Below are positions 46,813 to 56,031 of a stretch of DNA of 64,000 nucleotides, in pieces. Source of the stretch: an uncultured Porphyromonas sp. (GTDB lineage Bacteria; Bacteroidota; Bacteroidia; Bacteroidales; Porphyromonadaceae). The translations under genes and the position numbers were made by a program. Numbering within the stretch: the first letter of the stretch is position 1; each line of letters opens with the position of its first letter. The DNA is taken from NCBI GenBank assembly GCA_943912835.1, contig CALTVJ010000003.1:16530-80529 (forward strand). The letters are read 5' to 3'. The notes beneath the pieces are model-generated. The model was given only the letters and a program-made list of their open reading frames with translations, had not been told where the DNA came from and did no database searches.

Positions 46813-46845
46813 ATGGGTTAAATTGACTTTGTTCGTTTAACCCAT
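46813..46845 (+). terminator. Hairpin before the nfeD promoter
   Basis: ATGGGTTAAA pairs with TTTAACCCAT around a 13-nt loop, then TTTATTTTGG. It insulates nfeD from upstream transcription. Confidence 0.7.
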
Positions 46846-46864
46846 TTTATTTTGGATAAATTAG

Positions 46865-46872
46865 TATCTTTG
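46865..46872 (+). promoter_or_regulatory. -7 box for nfeD-SPFH
   Basis: TATCTTTG, with a leader of about 155 nt before nfeD. Nothing else is visible in 46873-47028. Confidence 0.65.
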
Positions 46873-47028
46873 GTTTAAGTCGTCTCGTCTACATCACTTA
46901 GATTTAGATCAAATTTCGCTGACCACAACTATATATAAAGGAAGTCAAAAGAAAGAATCTACTACCTATGCGATACGAGATGAAGTTCAGACTTTTTTTG
47001 TCAGTCAAATACTTAAATACATTAGATT

Positions 47029-47472
47029 ATGCTCTTCGGTCTTGACGCCTGGCTCTTTTGGATGCTACTAGCGATTGTCCTATTTATTGCGGAGCTATTT
47101 ACGCCTAGTTTCTTTTTAGCATGTCTAGGAATTGGAGCTGCAATAGCTGTTATCCCCTCTCTCTTGGATTTGGGCTTAGCTTGGCAGCTCGCGTTCTTCT
47201 CTATCGGCAGCCTACTATCGATCCTTTTCATACGCCCACTAATCAACAAACGCAAAGGGCAAGTATATAGCTCTGGTATTGATGGGCTTGTGGGTAAACG
47301 CCTACGCCTATCAACAGATATTCCTACCGATGGCTACACCGAGCTTCCCATTGATGGTGATGTATGGCGTGTAGAGATGAGAGACAAAAGTTTCTGCCCC
47401 AAGGGGACATCAATTCTTATTACAGGTTATAATGGCATCATATTGCAAGCCAGCGTAGTCTCAGAATCTTAA
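47029..47472 (+). CDS. NfeD family membrane protein
   Basis: A 147-aa protein: three hydrophobic segments in residues 1-72 (LFWMLLAIVLFIAELFTPSFF and following) and a C-terminal OB-fold domain (GLVGKRLRLSTDIPTDGYTEL, GDVWRVEM). NfeD proteins partner with SPFH proteins in membrane microdomains; the next gene, 39 nt on, is such a protein, which supports the assignment. Confidence 0.9.
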   Translation: MLFGLDAWLFWMLLAIVLFIAELFTPSFFLACLGIGAAIAVIPSLLDLGLAWQLAFFSIGSLLSILFIRPLINKRKGQVYSSGIDGLVGKRLRLSTDIPTDGYTELPIDGDVWRVEMRDKSFCPKGTSILITGYNGIILQASVVSES

Positions 47473-47511
47473 TACTAACACAGATAAAATTTAATCAAAC
47501 CATTATAAAGT

Positions 47512-48495
47512 ATGAGTCCAGCAAGTATTATCCTTATTGCTGTAGCCCTACTCGTGATCTTCGTCATCAGTAAGGGATTACGTATCGTTCAGCAGTCACA
47601 AACTATGATTATTGAGCGACTTGGTAAGTATCACACGACACTTACCTCGGGGGTAAATATCATCATCCCCTTCATTGACCAACCTCGCCCAATCCGTTGG
47701 CGATATACCATGCCTGCAGGCAAAGGGCAACTCTTGGTTCGCTTTGCAGACACCAATACAATAGACCTGCGTGAAACCGTTTACGACTTCCCAAGCCAAA
47801 GCGTTATTACCAGAGACAATGTGGTGACAGAGATCAATGCTATATTGTATTTTCAGATCGTAGACCCTATACGCGCCGTTTACGAGATTCAGAACCTACC
47901 CGAAGCCATCGAGAAGCTCACGCAAACAAGCCTGCGTAACGTCATTGGGGAAATGGACCTTGACGAAACACTAACGAGCCGTGACACCATCAACAACAAG
48001 CTCCGTGGCATCCTTGACGACGCCACTAACAAGTGGGGTGTTAAGGTTAATCGTGTAGAGCTCCAAGACATCAATCCACCAAGAGATATTCGCGATGCTA
48101 TGGAGAAACAAATGCGTGCAGAGCGTGATAAGCGTGCCCAAATCCTCAATGCCGAGGGGGAAAAAGAAGCTCTTATCCGTGGCTCCGAAGGTCGCATGCA
48201 GGAGAGCATAAACCACGCTGAGGGTGAACGCCAAGCACAAGTCCTCCACGCCAAAGCCGAAGCCGAAGCGAAACTCCTAACGGCTCAAGCCGAAGCCGAA
48301 GCCATCAAACTCATTGCCGAAGCCGTAGGCTCATCTGGAGCGAATCCAACGCAATACCTTATCGCAGTACGCTATCTCGAGACCCTCAAGGAGATGACCA
48401 GTGGCGAAAACAACAAAACGGTCTACCTCCCCTACGAAGCTAGTGGCGTTTTGAGTTCGCTTGGAGGCATCAAAGAGTTATTAAACAATAAGTAA
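47512..48495 (+). CDS. SPFH/band 7 (stomatin-like, QmcA-type) protein
   Basis: A 327-aa protein with one N-terminal membrane helix (ASIILIAVALLVIFVISKGL), an SPFH domain (IVQQSQTMIIERLGKYHTT, ETVYDFPSQSVITRDNVV) and a long charged coiled coil rich in Ala and Glu (AEAEAKLLTAQAEAEAIK). It should oligomerise into membrane rings or cages with the NfeD partner and act as a scaffold for membrane proteostasis. It ends the operon before a strong hairpin. Confidence 0.93.
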   Translation: MSPASIILIAVALLVIFVISKGLRIVQQSQTMIIERLGKYHTTLTSGVNIIIPFIDQPRPIRWRYTMPAGKGQLLVRFADTNTIDLRETVYDFPSQSVITRDNVVTEINAILYFQIVDPIRAVYEIQNLPEAIEKLTQTSLRNVIGEMDLDETLTSRDTINNKLRGILDDATNKWGVKVNRVELQDINPPRDIRDAMEKQMRAERDKRAQILNAEGEKEALIRGSEGRMQESINHAEGERQAQVLHAKAEAEAKLLTAQAEAEAIKLIAEAVGSSGANPTQYLIAVRYLETLKEMTSGENNKTVYLPYEASGVLSSLGGIKELLNNK

Positions 48496-48526
48496 AGTCT
48501 CAACAACCGACAACTAAACTTCACAA

Positions 48527-48563
48527 AATGAGTGTGGCAAACGTAAAGCTTGCCACACTCATT
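48527..48563 (+). terminator. Terminator of nfeD-SPFH
   Basis: A 14-bp perfect stem AATGAGTGTGGCAA/TTGCCACACTCATT with a 9-nt loop, followed by CTCTTTT. Confidence 0.9.
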
Positions 48564-48629
48564 CTCTTTTATCATTTTGGAGTTTGTCGGGCTATCTCAC
48601 ACTTAGCATCCTATCCCCCCAATTATTCT

Positions 48630-48637
48630 TATCTTTG
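48630..48637 (+). promoter_or_regulatory. -7 box for the TonB-dependent receptor
   Basis: TATCTTTG, with a leader of about 125 nt. The leader has short dyads (GGTAA/TTACC; CTGTGT/ACACAG enclosing GACTT/AAGTC) but no recognised riboswitch. Confidence 0.65.
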
Positions 48638-48769
48638 CAGCCAGATAGGTAAAGGAGGTAATTACCTAAAAGTTAATCATTAAACCAAAACTAAACTAAA
48701 CCTGTGTTGCTCTGAAGACTTAGACCTCCCAAAGTCCTCAAGACTGCCGACACAGCACAACGCAATTGT

Positions 48770-51043
48770 ATGAAAAAAGTATCTACCCTCTGCGTTTTGG
48801 CTTTCCCTGCCCTGCTTGCGGCACAAAGCCTACCAACAGACTCAATCAATCGGCTTGAAGAAGTCGTAGTCAGCACCAACCGCAGTGCTAGACCCAGCGC
48901 TGTCAGCAAAATCAATGCTCCTCTGCGAGAAGTCCCCATCACAGTAAACAGCATCAGTGCCAAAGACATCTCTATCAAAGGATATACCGATGTAGCTCAA
49001 GCTATCAAGAATGTGCCTGGCGTACATGCTTATCGTCAATACGGAGCTTTCCATATGTTTCATATCCGAGGCTTCTATGAGTCCCTCATCATCAATGATG
49101 GGATGAGAGACGAGCGACACACCATTTGGCAATCTGCCCCTATCACAGGCTTAGGCTCTGTTGAACGCATCGAAGTCCTGAAGGGAGCAGCATCCATGCA
49201 ACAAGGACATTCTGCCGTGGGGGGGGTTATCAACATCGTTCGTAAAGAAGTAAGCCCCAATCTAGGAGCCTACGCAAAGTTATCTGTCGGAAGCTACAAT
49301 ACCTATAGAGTCAATGCAGGAGCGACAGGTGCCGTCAATGAGCGTCTTCTACTTAGAGCAGATGCTGAAGCAACCAAGAGTGATGGCTGGCGTCAAAACT
49401 TCACCAAAGGTTACAACCTAAGCCTCGTGGCAAAGTATTTGATTAACTCGAAATCAAACCTTCAACTCTCTGTTTATGGCAATAGTGACCATTATGGTGG
49501 CGACTATGGTATCCCTCGTTATGCACATGATATGTATAAAGTTTCGGACAATAGTCTCTATGCCAAAGTGGGCGAGCAACACCCTCAACTTAGAAGAGAA
49601 GATGTTCACGGCTTTAGTCAAGATGATTTGGGACATCGCAACATCTCTGGGCAACTTAAGTATCAATATAACTTCAATCTCAATTGGAAGCTAAGCAATC
49701 AGCTGTTTGCCTCATCAGACGCTATTCGCTATATGTCTACCGATGGATTTGGTTGGGTTGGTCATGATGAGCCCTCAGACAAGTTGCCCTACTATTTCTT
49801 AGATAAAGGCAACAAAAAATATACAGACCTAAACACCCTCGAACGTTGGGGCTTCGCTTTTGACTACAACACAAAGAGCGTACAAAATCAACTCGAGCTA
49901 TCAGGGAAGTTTGACACAGGTGCAATCAAACACAACTTGCTCTTTGGCTACAATTACTTGCACATGGATATGGTGCGTTATGATAGAGCAAACATAGAGG
50001 GGAAAGGTTACACCAACACCATCACCCTACTAAATCCCATTCGTAATCAAGGACCTATGTCTTGGAAGTTTAGTCGCGAACAAAAGTTCCTCGACAATAC
50101 TCATGGGCTATACCTCCAAGACTATGCGAAGTGGGGTAAATTTGCACTGCTTGCAGGCCTTCGCTTAGACTACTTTACGCGTCGTTTCAGTGTTTCGGAT
50201 ACAGACAACAAAGTCGTAACCAAACACCTGGGTACAGAACGCATCAGTAATCTCGCCCTAACTTACAGAGCTGGTCTTGTATATAGTCCTACTGAACATA
50301 TCAATGTATATGCTTCGGCTTCTAGCTTCTATAAACCTCAGAAGGTATCTCTGTCATCCGAAGTTGTGTACATTGACAATCAGGGCAAAGAGATGGGAGC
50401 CAAAGAGCTTAGCAAGCTCCCTCCAACTCGAGGAAATCAATTTGAATTGGGATTGCATCTACCAGTCAGCAAACGCTTCAATCTTGATGCCTCAGTCTAT
50501 TATCTAAATCTCAACAACAAGCTGAATGCCTACCTTGGTAAACATGAAGCAACAGGAAAGAAGTTGGGAGCTTTGGTTGATGGTTATGTCAGCAAAGGTT
50601 TTGAGATAGAAGCCGACTACAAACCCATTGACGAACTTGGGTTTACTTTGGGTTATAGTTATACTGATGCTCGTGTAAAGAGTGCCAAAGGCGTGAATGC
50701 CAAATACACAGCCAATGCAGGGCACTTCACCGACCACACCCCCAAGCATCAAGGGTGTTTATGGGGCTTCTGGAATAAATCCTTCAACAAAGTACACCAC
50801 TTAACCTTTGGTGTTGGAGCCGAAGGAGCAAGCAAATTCTACACGTCCGAGGTCAACAACGTTAGTATGAATGGCTACATCATCCTAAACTCTGTTGTAT
50901 CTTATCAGTGGGGACGATGGACGATTCAACTCAATGCCAACAACCTGCTCGATAAAGATTATACTCGCCACGTCTTGTACGATGTGCAATACCTTCCCAG
51001 CGAGGGGCGCAACTTTATGGCAAGTCTATCATTCAAGCTATAG
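48770..51043 (+). CDS. TonB-dependent siderophore-type receptor
   Basis: A 757-aa outer-membrane receptor. After a signal peptide (VSTLCVLAFPALLAAQS) come a TonB box-like stretch LEEVVVSTN, the plug (LREVPITVNSISAKDI, VPGVHAYRQYG, FHIRGFYESLIINDGMRD, VERIEVLKGAASMQQGHSAVGGVINIV) and a 22-strand barrel ending NFMASLSFKL. The GxxDEx-like plug features fit the siderophore receptor subfamily (ferric chelate uptake). No ferric reductase or ABC importer is adjacent, so the ligand is not identified; haem or another metallophore remains possible. Confidence 0.9.
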   Translation: MKKVSTLCVLAFPALLAAQSLPTDSINRLEEVVVSTNRSARPSAVSKINAPLREVPITVNSISAKDISIKGYTDVAQAIKNVPGVHAYRQYGAFHMFHIRGFYESLIINDGMRDERHTIWQSAPITGLGSVERIEVLKGAASMQQGHSAVGGVINIVRKEVSPNLGAYAKLSVGSYNTYRVNAGATGAVNERLLLRADAEATKSDGWRQNFTKGYNLSLVAKYLINSKSNLQLSVYGNSDHYGGDYGIPRYAHDMYKVSDNSLYAKVGEQHPQLRREDVHGFSQDDLGHRNISGQLKYQYNFNLNWKLSNQLFASSDAIRYMSTDGFGWVGHDEPSDKLPYYFLDKGNKKYTDLNTLERWGFAFDYNTKSVQNQLELSGKFDTGAIKHNLLFGYNYLHMDMVRYDRANIEGKGYTNTITLLNPIRNQGPMSWKFSREQKFLDNTHGLYLQDYAKWGKFALLAGLRLDYFTRRFSVSDTDNKVVTKHLGTERISNLALTYRAGLVYSPTEHINVYASASSFYKPQKVSLSSEVVYIDNQGKEMGAKELSKLPPTRGNQFELGLHLPVSKRFNLDASVYYLNLNNKLNAYLGKHEATGKKLGALVDGYVSKGFEIEADYKPIDELGFTLGYSYTDARVKSAKGVNAKYTANAGHFTDHTPKHQGCLWGFWNKSFNKVHHLTFGVGAEGASKFYTSEVNNVSMNGYIILNSVVSYQWGRWTIQLNANNLLDKDYTRHVLYDVQYLPSEGRNFMASLSFKL

Positions 51044-51069
51044 AGAGGCTACTGCATACAATCCTTATA

Positions 51070-51110
51070 AAAGCCCTTCGGAACTTATTATAGAAGTTCC
51101 GAAGGGCTTT
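51070..51110 (+). terminator. Terminator of the receptor gene
   Basis: A 17-bp perfect stem AAAGCCCTTCGGAACTT and complement with a 7-nt loop. Confidence 0.9.
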
Positions 51111-51137
51111 AAGTTAAAGCTCCGTCATCATTTAAGT

Positions 51138-51172
51138 TAAATGGTTTGGCTCGTTTAACTTAAACGATTTTT
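51138..51172. repeat. TTTAAGTTAAA inverted repeat
   Basis: TTTAAGTTAAA and TTTAACTTAAA, separated by about 12 nt, form an 11-bp hairpin in the convergent gap; the right arm is followed by CGATTTTTG. It may be a second terminator. Confidence 0.55.
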
Positions 51173-51194
51173 GTTTTCTAAACGATAGCTCTTC

Positions 51195-51258
51195 CGTCCC
51201 ATAGTTATGAGACAACAATCCCCTCGCTATGGAACTCTAGTCCCCTAACTATGGGACG
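51195..51258. repeat. Three phased near-palindromic units flanked as a hairpin
   Basis: Three similar units run at about a 22-bp spacing: TCCCATAGTTATGAGAC, CCCCTCGCTATGGAAC and CCCCTAACTATGGGAC. The outer arms CGTCCCATAGTTA (51195-51207) and TAACTATGGGACG (51246-51258) are exact inverted complements. Each unit is itself nearly palindromic around CATAG/CTATG. It lies in non-coding DNA between two terminators. Function unknown. Confidence 0.65.
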
Positions 51259-51328
51259 CTGGCTTTGTAGCACTTATCAGATTCTGCAAAGCCTCTCTAA
51301 ACGACAAAAGCGACAACTAAACAAAAGT

Positions 51329-51366
51329 AATACGGCTGCTGCAGAATATTCTGCAACAGCCGTATT
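51329..51366. terminator. Terminator of the M16/SusCD operon
   Basis: A 19-bp dyad (AATACGGCTGCTGCAGAAT, one mismatch) lies 18 nt after the M16 stop on the minus strand. Its core CAGAATATTCTG resembles the hairpin at 9473-9511. Confidence 0.8.
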
Positions 51367-51384
51367 CATATCAGGGCAATAGCT

Positions 51385-54207
51385 TTAATAACTATGCTTA
51401 AGCTCCATGGTCTGAGGTAGAGATTTCACAACAATCTCACGCGTCTTCCCTTGCGTCAGCTTTTTATATAGATTGGCAAGGTCTGCAGGCTTCACAGAGT
51501 CCCACAATGCTTTTTCCTTGCTATTATCTTTACTTAGCTTAGGAATAACCCCTGTCTCTACATAGCTATTGATAAACACAAGCCAAAGCATAGGATTATC
51601 CTCGATGGTAACAGCTGTATTCTCCTGTTCAATACGATGAGGAATCGTACTCTTACGGAATTCATCAGCATCGACCTTACCCTGCTCTATACCTGAGAGG
51701 AGTTCGTACAATCTCGTTTTAAGAATATCTACTTTATCTCGGCTCGAGGCAAAACGCATATTCAACTGCACAGAAGGCTGAGGAAGCTCTTCGTACTTAG
51801 CATTTACTCCAATGCTATAAGTCAACTGAGCACGCTCTCTAATCTCTTCAAAAAGTAAATTCTGAAGATAGGTCTCGAGGACAGGAAGCAATAGTTGTTC
51901 CTTATCGCTTAATGAGGCTTGCACATCATACGACAATTCCAACTCGCCAATCTGACCAGGGATATCTGCAACAAACTCTCTCTTGATATGCTTCTCAGGC
52001 GAAGAGAAATCAAGAATCTTACTTACTTCTTTAGCCTTCTGTTCTCCACGAGGCAGAGATGCCACATATTTAGACGCCAAGTCTTTTACCACAGCTTCGG
52101 GGACATCTCCTACAAGACAATAGTTAAAGTCTTGTGCAGACACCAATCTCTCACGGAATAAACGAAGCAAATCTTCGTGCTTCATGGCATCAAAGAATGC
52201 TGCATCTTGTTTGGGATTCTCAGCCGTATGAGGGAAGAGCAAAGACTGTATCGAGTCTTGGACAATATCTCTTGGTGTCTTGTTGGGATGCAGATAGAGA
52301 TACTTCTGTTGAGAAACATATTTATCAAAATCAGCTTTCTCTAAACGTTGACGCATCAATACCAAGTGTAGATATTGGAAGAAATCTTCCACTTCGCTAG
52401 ACGAGGCATTACCCCCTAAGCCCTCGGTATAATTATCAATCGTGATATTAAGCTCAATAGACTTATTTTTGAGCCAAGTATAGAGGTCATTACGGTTAAA
52501 GCGGTGTACCCCGGAACGCATAATAAGCGACTGCATCGCCGTAAACGAAGGGAGGTCAGACTGTTTTACTACCGAACGGCCACCATGACTTGAGGCAACA
52601 AAATAGAATTGCCCCTTCATCTCTGGAACATGCTTGTAGTAGAACTTCGCACCATTGCTCAGCGTCCACTCCTTCGTCCCACCTAAGTCTGCCAACGATT
52701 TCTCCGACTTAATCGTCCCTGCCTTAACCTCAAAATCTATGAGCTTATCTATTTTCTTCGGCTCAGCAAACTGCAATAGTGGTGCTGTCTTGGCTTTGGA
52801 CAGTGCCAACTCAAAATCTTTTTGACTTAAGTTGAGCTCCCCTGCTCTCGAAGTATAAGTAATGAATGCAAGATTATCATCTGTAAGCCAAGACTTCATC
52901 CAGTTATTAAACTCATCGAGGTCCATTTCCAAAAGACGCTCTAGAGTCTCATTTACCTGTTCCTTAATCGGGCGCAAAGGCACTCGATACAAGAAGTTTT
53001 GACGAAAAAGGTCCATCATATTATTTGGAGCTTCTAGATTGCTCTCTTGTAGCATCGCTGTCAAATCATTGACCATCGTCTGACGTTGCTCCTCAAACTC
53101 TTGTTCGGTAAACCCAACACGCTTCAATCGCTCTCTCATAGCCAGCATTTGCTCTAAGGCTTCTTGCTCTTTGCCTGGATAAGGCACGACATCCCATGCA
53201 CATTGGTCATATAGACGCACAAGTGGATTGTAGCCAACGGTCGTAGCGATAGCCGCTTCGCGTCCATCGTTGCGCAAACGAGTAAACAGACGAGGGGCTA
53301 GGCTATTAAACAACATGGTGTATAGGTTAGCCTGTGCATAATCCCTCTTCTCTGGCGAAGTAGGTGCATCAACCCTCTGATACAAACCAAAAGAAGGAGA
53401 GGTATTCTCCTTATCTACAAAAGCATAGAATATAGGCCTGCTATTAGTTGGAATAACAATAGGCGTACGTGTTGGCGCATGCTTAGGCTTAGACATACTT
53501 GCAAAGGTTTTGAGGAGTTTAGCCTCAATCTCCTCTGGATTGATATCTCCAATAACCATAACGCACTGCAAAGAGGGCTTATACCATTGCTCATAGAAAC
53601 GCTTAAGGTCTTTAGCCGTGTAGTTCCGAATCAAATCTTCCCGACCAATAACGTTACGCACAGAGTACTTCGCGCCATTGTATATAGCTGGTGCAATAGA
53701 CTCGGTCAATCTGCTATCTATCCCAGAGCGAGTACGCCACTCTTCGGTCACGATACGTTTCTCCTTCTCTACATCTTCAGGGCGAATGAGGATACCATCA
53801 CACCAATCTCGGAGAATAAGCAATGATGAGTCCACCAAAGCTTTGTCGTTCGTTGGGATACTATTGATTTGGTAACGCGTCTCGTTGATTCCCGTTTTGG
53901 CATCAAAACTTCTGATGCCACGACGAAGGAAGAAGTTCATAATGCCATCGGGGAAGTGCTTCGTCGCATTAAATGCCAAATGCTCTAGGTAGTGCGCCAA
54001 GCCCTGTTGCTTATCCTCCTCAACAACGCCCCCAACATCTTGCACCAGATAGAAGTGCGCTTCGTCTGGGGTATAGTCAGTTGGATAAATATAGTACGTT
54101 AAGCCACTAGGGAGTTTCCCCGTTTTGAGCCGCTTGAGCCCGCCCTCTGCCCAGAGAGAGAGAGAGCAAGTCAAGCAAGCTGTAGCCAATAAAAGGGTCT
54201 TTTTCAT
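51385..54207 (-). CDS. Periplasmic M16 (insulinase-family) zinc peptidase
   Basis: A 940-aa protein with signal peptide (LLLATACLTCSLSLWA) and the inverted zinc motif HYLEH (H72, E75, H76) plus the distal Glu in RIVTEEWRTR, followed by the second, inactive M16 half. M16 enzymes enclose and degrade unfolded or short peptides. It is the last gene of the six-gene SusC-SusD operon, 19 nt after the thioredoxin gene, which suggests it degrades the imported ligand in the periplasm. It is of the normal length for a two-domain-pair PqqL-type member. Confidence 0.93.
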   Translation of the reverse strand: MKKTLLLATACLTCSLSLWAEGGLKRLKTGKLPSGLTYYIYPTDYTPDEAHFYLVQDVGGVVEEDKQQGLAHYLEHLAFNATKHFPDGIMNFFLRRGIRSFDAKTGINETRYQINSIPTNDKALVDSSLLILRDWCDGILIRPEDVEKEKRIVTEEWRTRSGIDSRLTESIAPAIYNGAKYSVRNVIGREDLIRNYTAKDLKRFYEQWYKPSLQCVMVIGDINPEEIEAKLLKTFASMSKPKHAPTRTPIVIPTNSRPIFYAFVDKENTSPSFGLYQRVDAPTSPEKRDYAQANLYTMLFNSLAPRLFTRLRNDGREAAIATTVGYNPLVRLYDQCAWDVVPYPGKEQEALEQMLAMRERLKRVGFTEQEFEEQRQTMVNDLTAMLQESNLEAPNNMMDLFRQNFLYRVPLRPIKEQVNETLERLLEMDLDEFNNWMKSWLTDDNLAFITYTSRAGELNLSQKDFELALSKAKTAPLLQFAEPKKIDKLIDFEVKAGTIKSEKSLADLGGTKEWTLSNGAKFYYKHVPEMKGQFYFVASSHGGRSVVKQSDLPSFTAMQSLIMRSGVHRFNRNDLYTWLKNKSIELNITIDNYTEGLGGNASSSEVEDFFQYLHLVLMRQRLEKADFDKYVSQQKYLYLHPNKTPRDIVQDSIQSLLFPHTAENPKQDAAFFDAMKHEDLLRLFRERLVSAQDFNYCLVGDVPEAVVKDLASKYVASLPRGEQKAKEVSKILDFSSPEKHIKREFVADIPGQIGELELSYDVQASLSDKEQLLLPVLETYLQNLLFEEIRERAQLTYSIGVNAKYEELPQPSVQLNMRFASSRDKVDILKTRLYELLSGIEQGKVDADEFRKSTIPHRIEQENTAVTIEDNPMLWLVFINSYVETGVIPKLSKDNSKEKALWDSVKPADLANLYKKLTQGKTREIVVKSLPQTMELKHSY

Positions 54208-54226
54208 CTAAAAAATAAGTTTTCGA

Positions 54227-55531
54227 TTATTTACGAAGCAATTCAAGCTCTGTCAGTTTTTGCTTTAGCTTGTACTGAACCATCTGTTGAGCCATCTCCA
54301 TGTTCTCTAGTTGAAGCGACTCAGCATAGGCTTGATTGTACTTCTGTTGAGCTAAGTCGTATTGCTTAAGCGCTTTGTGCGAGTCGCCCATCATGGTAAT
54401 GAAGTTAAGACGCTCCATAATATCCATTTGAGCATTTAAGCCTATTTCAAGCCATTTGATTGCCTGCTTATGCGCATCAGCATCAAGGTGAGAGCCTGCG
54501 GCATAGTATAGGTCTTGAGCGGCCTTACCATAGTCTGTAGCACTAGCATCCTCTCCGAGCATTGAGAAGTATTCGTTCATCAGACGGAGGTACAGAGCCA
54601 CATCTTTGTTTTTGTAAACTTGCAACAAAGCATTGTAGTACTTCTCAGCTTTGTCGTAAGGGCTTACCTTTTTGAGGGGTAATACCGCATAAGCATCTTT
54701 GTACTCACCTTTAACCTTCTCTAGATACTCAAGATAACGAGTCTTGCCCTCCTTAGCCAAAGCCTCCATCTTAGCATCATTCTTCTCAATGATATAGTAA
54801 GCAGCTGGTTGTCCTACGGCATCAATCCAAGTTGATAGATTCTTATTCATGAAGTCAAGAATCTGTTCACTAAGTTCGTCTCCATCTTCCCCCAACGACG
54901 AAATAATCAAATAGTCCGTCTTATTGATGAGATCTGGACCCATCTTAGCTTTGATGTAACCTTGATATAGCTTACGCAAGCGCACTGCCCACTTCTCAGC
55001 ATTGATACCATCTTGAGCTGATAGGAAGCTCGGAGCTTGTTGTAACAACTCTTGTTGTAGGCTAAGATTGTTCTTATCTTTCTTATAGACTTCATACAGC
55101 TTATCAAAGCTCATAATATCGCCCGTTGCAGTGCGAGCCTCTTTGATCAGCTCCTCAACATCGAGATAACCCGTTGTAATAGCCACTGCTTGTCCATCGG
55201 GACGGATAAAGCCCAGTGTTGGGAAAGACTCTACTTTGTATTTCTTCGCTAGCTCAACATGCTCAGGCTTCTCGGCATCAATCTTAAGCGACACGAAGTG
55301 CTTAGCAAAGTAAGTGCCCACCTTCTCATCGGTGAAAACATACTTCTCCATCTTCTTACATGGACCACACCACACGGCATAGAAGTCTACAAAAAGTAGT
55401 TTATTCTCTTTTGCGGCAAGAGCTTGCGCCTCAGCAAAAGTTCCTTTGAAAAACTTGATTCCCTTACCGTCTTGCGCCTTGAGCCCTACGAAGCAGAGCA
55501 TCAAACTAAGGAACAATAATATCTTTTTCAT
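54227..55531 (-). CDS. Exported thioredoxin-domain protein with TPR-like C-terminal region
   Basis: A 434-aa protein. After a signal peptide (ILLFLSLMLCFVGLKAQ) comes a thioredoxin domain with the active site WCGPC (C55, C58) and the cis-Pro in ESFPTLGFI. The remaining 290 residues are helical with repeated alpha-alpha units (YYNALLQVYKNKDVALYLRLM, KYNQAYAESLQLENMEMA), like TPR repeats. It should handle disulfides in the periplasm. Its position between outer-membrane uptake genes and the M16 peptidase suggests it reduces imported disulfide-bonded peptides; that is inference. Confidence 0.9.
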   Translation of the reverse strand: MKKILLFLSLMLCFVGLKAQDGKGIKFFKGTFAEAQALAAKENKLLFVDFYAVWCGPCKKMEKYVFTDEKVGTYFAKHFVSLKIDAEKPEHVELAKKYKVESFPTLGFIRPDGQAVAITTGYLDVEELIKEARTATGDIMSFDKLYEVYKKDKNNLSLQQELLQQAPSFLSAQDGINAEKWAVRLRKLYQGYIKAKMGPDLINKTDYLIISSLGEDGDELSEQILDFMNKNLSTWIDAVGQPAAYYIIEKNDAKMEALAKEGKTRYLEYLEKVKGEYKDAYAVLPLKKVSPYDKAEKYYNALLQVYKNKDVALYLRLMNEYFSMLGEDASATDYGKAAQDLYYAAGSHLDADAHKQAIKWLEIGLNAQMDIMERLNFITMMGDSHKALKQYDLAQQKYNQAYAESLQLENMEMAQQMVQYKLKQKLTELELLRK

Positions 55532-55556
55532 TTGTTTATCGTCTTTGTTTCAGTGA

Positions 55557-56021
55557 TTAGATTTCTTCTTGTCTATCTTTGACCACGAAGGTAAAAATAT
55601 CTTTGAGCGTTGCTTCGTGATCATCATTATAAACGCGAAGACTGATTAGATATTTTCCGTTGGGCAGTTTTTTTGCTGCGGCAGGAAACATCTGTATAAT
55701 TCCACCAGCGACACTGATTGTTTTTTCTCGGACACACTGCTTAAAAAGCTCGGCATCTCCACCCTCTGATGCCTTCACATCAAGGAAGTCGTAATTGATT
55801 GGCATCGTGCCAGCTACCCCCTGGATTCTCAAAGAGGTATAAGGAGAGCCATATTTAGCCCAATTAGAACCTTCTGGCACTTCTTTATACGCCTCGACAT
55901 AATCTGGCTCAAACGAAGCGAATGTTGCATCGAGATAGCCAACTTTGACTTTACGGCAAGCAAATGCACCAACCACAAGAAGGCAGAGAGCAAAGACCTT
56001 AGCTAATTGATATACTTTCAT
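55557..56021 (-). CDS. Small lipoprotein of the SusCD operon
   Basis: The protein is 154 aa from the ATG at 56021. A lipoprotein signal (VFALCLLVVGAFAC) precedes a beta-rich domain with SLRIQGVAGTMPINYDF and a C-terminal FTFVVKDRQEEI. It could be a surface-exposed auxiliary ligand-binding protein like those in other SusC/D loci; no named family is recognised. A longer frame begins at a TTG (56060) overlapping the FAS1 gene and is rejected. It lies 10 nt after the FAS1 gene and 25 nt before the thioredoxin gene. Confidence 0.8.
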   Translation of the reverse strand: MKVYQLAKVFALCLLVVGAFACRKVKVGYLDATFASFEPDYVEAYKEVPEGSNWAKYGSPYTSLRIQGVAGTMPINYDFLDVKASEGGDAELFKQCVREKTISVAGGIIQMFPAAAKKLPNGKYLISLRVYNDDHEATLKDIFTFVVKDRQEEI

Positions 56022-56031
56022 CACTCTATAT

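Noticed and set aside
48640..48769. Cobalamin riboswitch in the TonB receptor leader, suggested by AAAGTCCTCAAGACTGCC
   Set aside because: The piece loosely resembles the 3' end of the B12 element, but the B12 box GCCACTG and the conserved core are absent and the leader is too short.
51195..51258. CRISPR array
   Set aside because: Only three units with about 6-bp gaps, no spacers of 25-40 bp and no cas genes.
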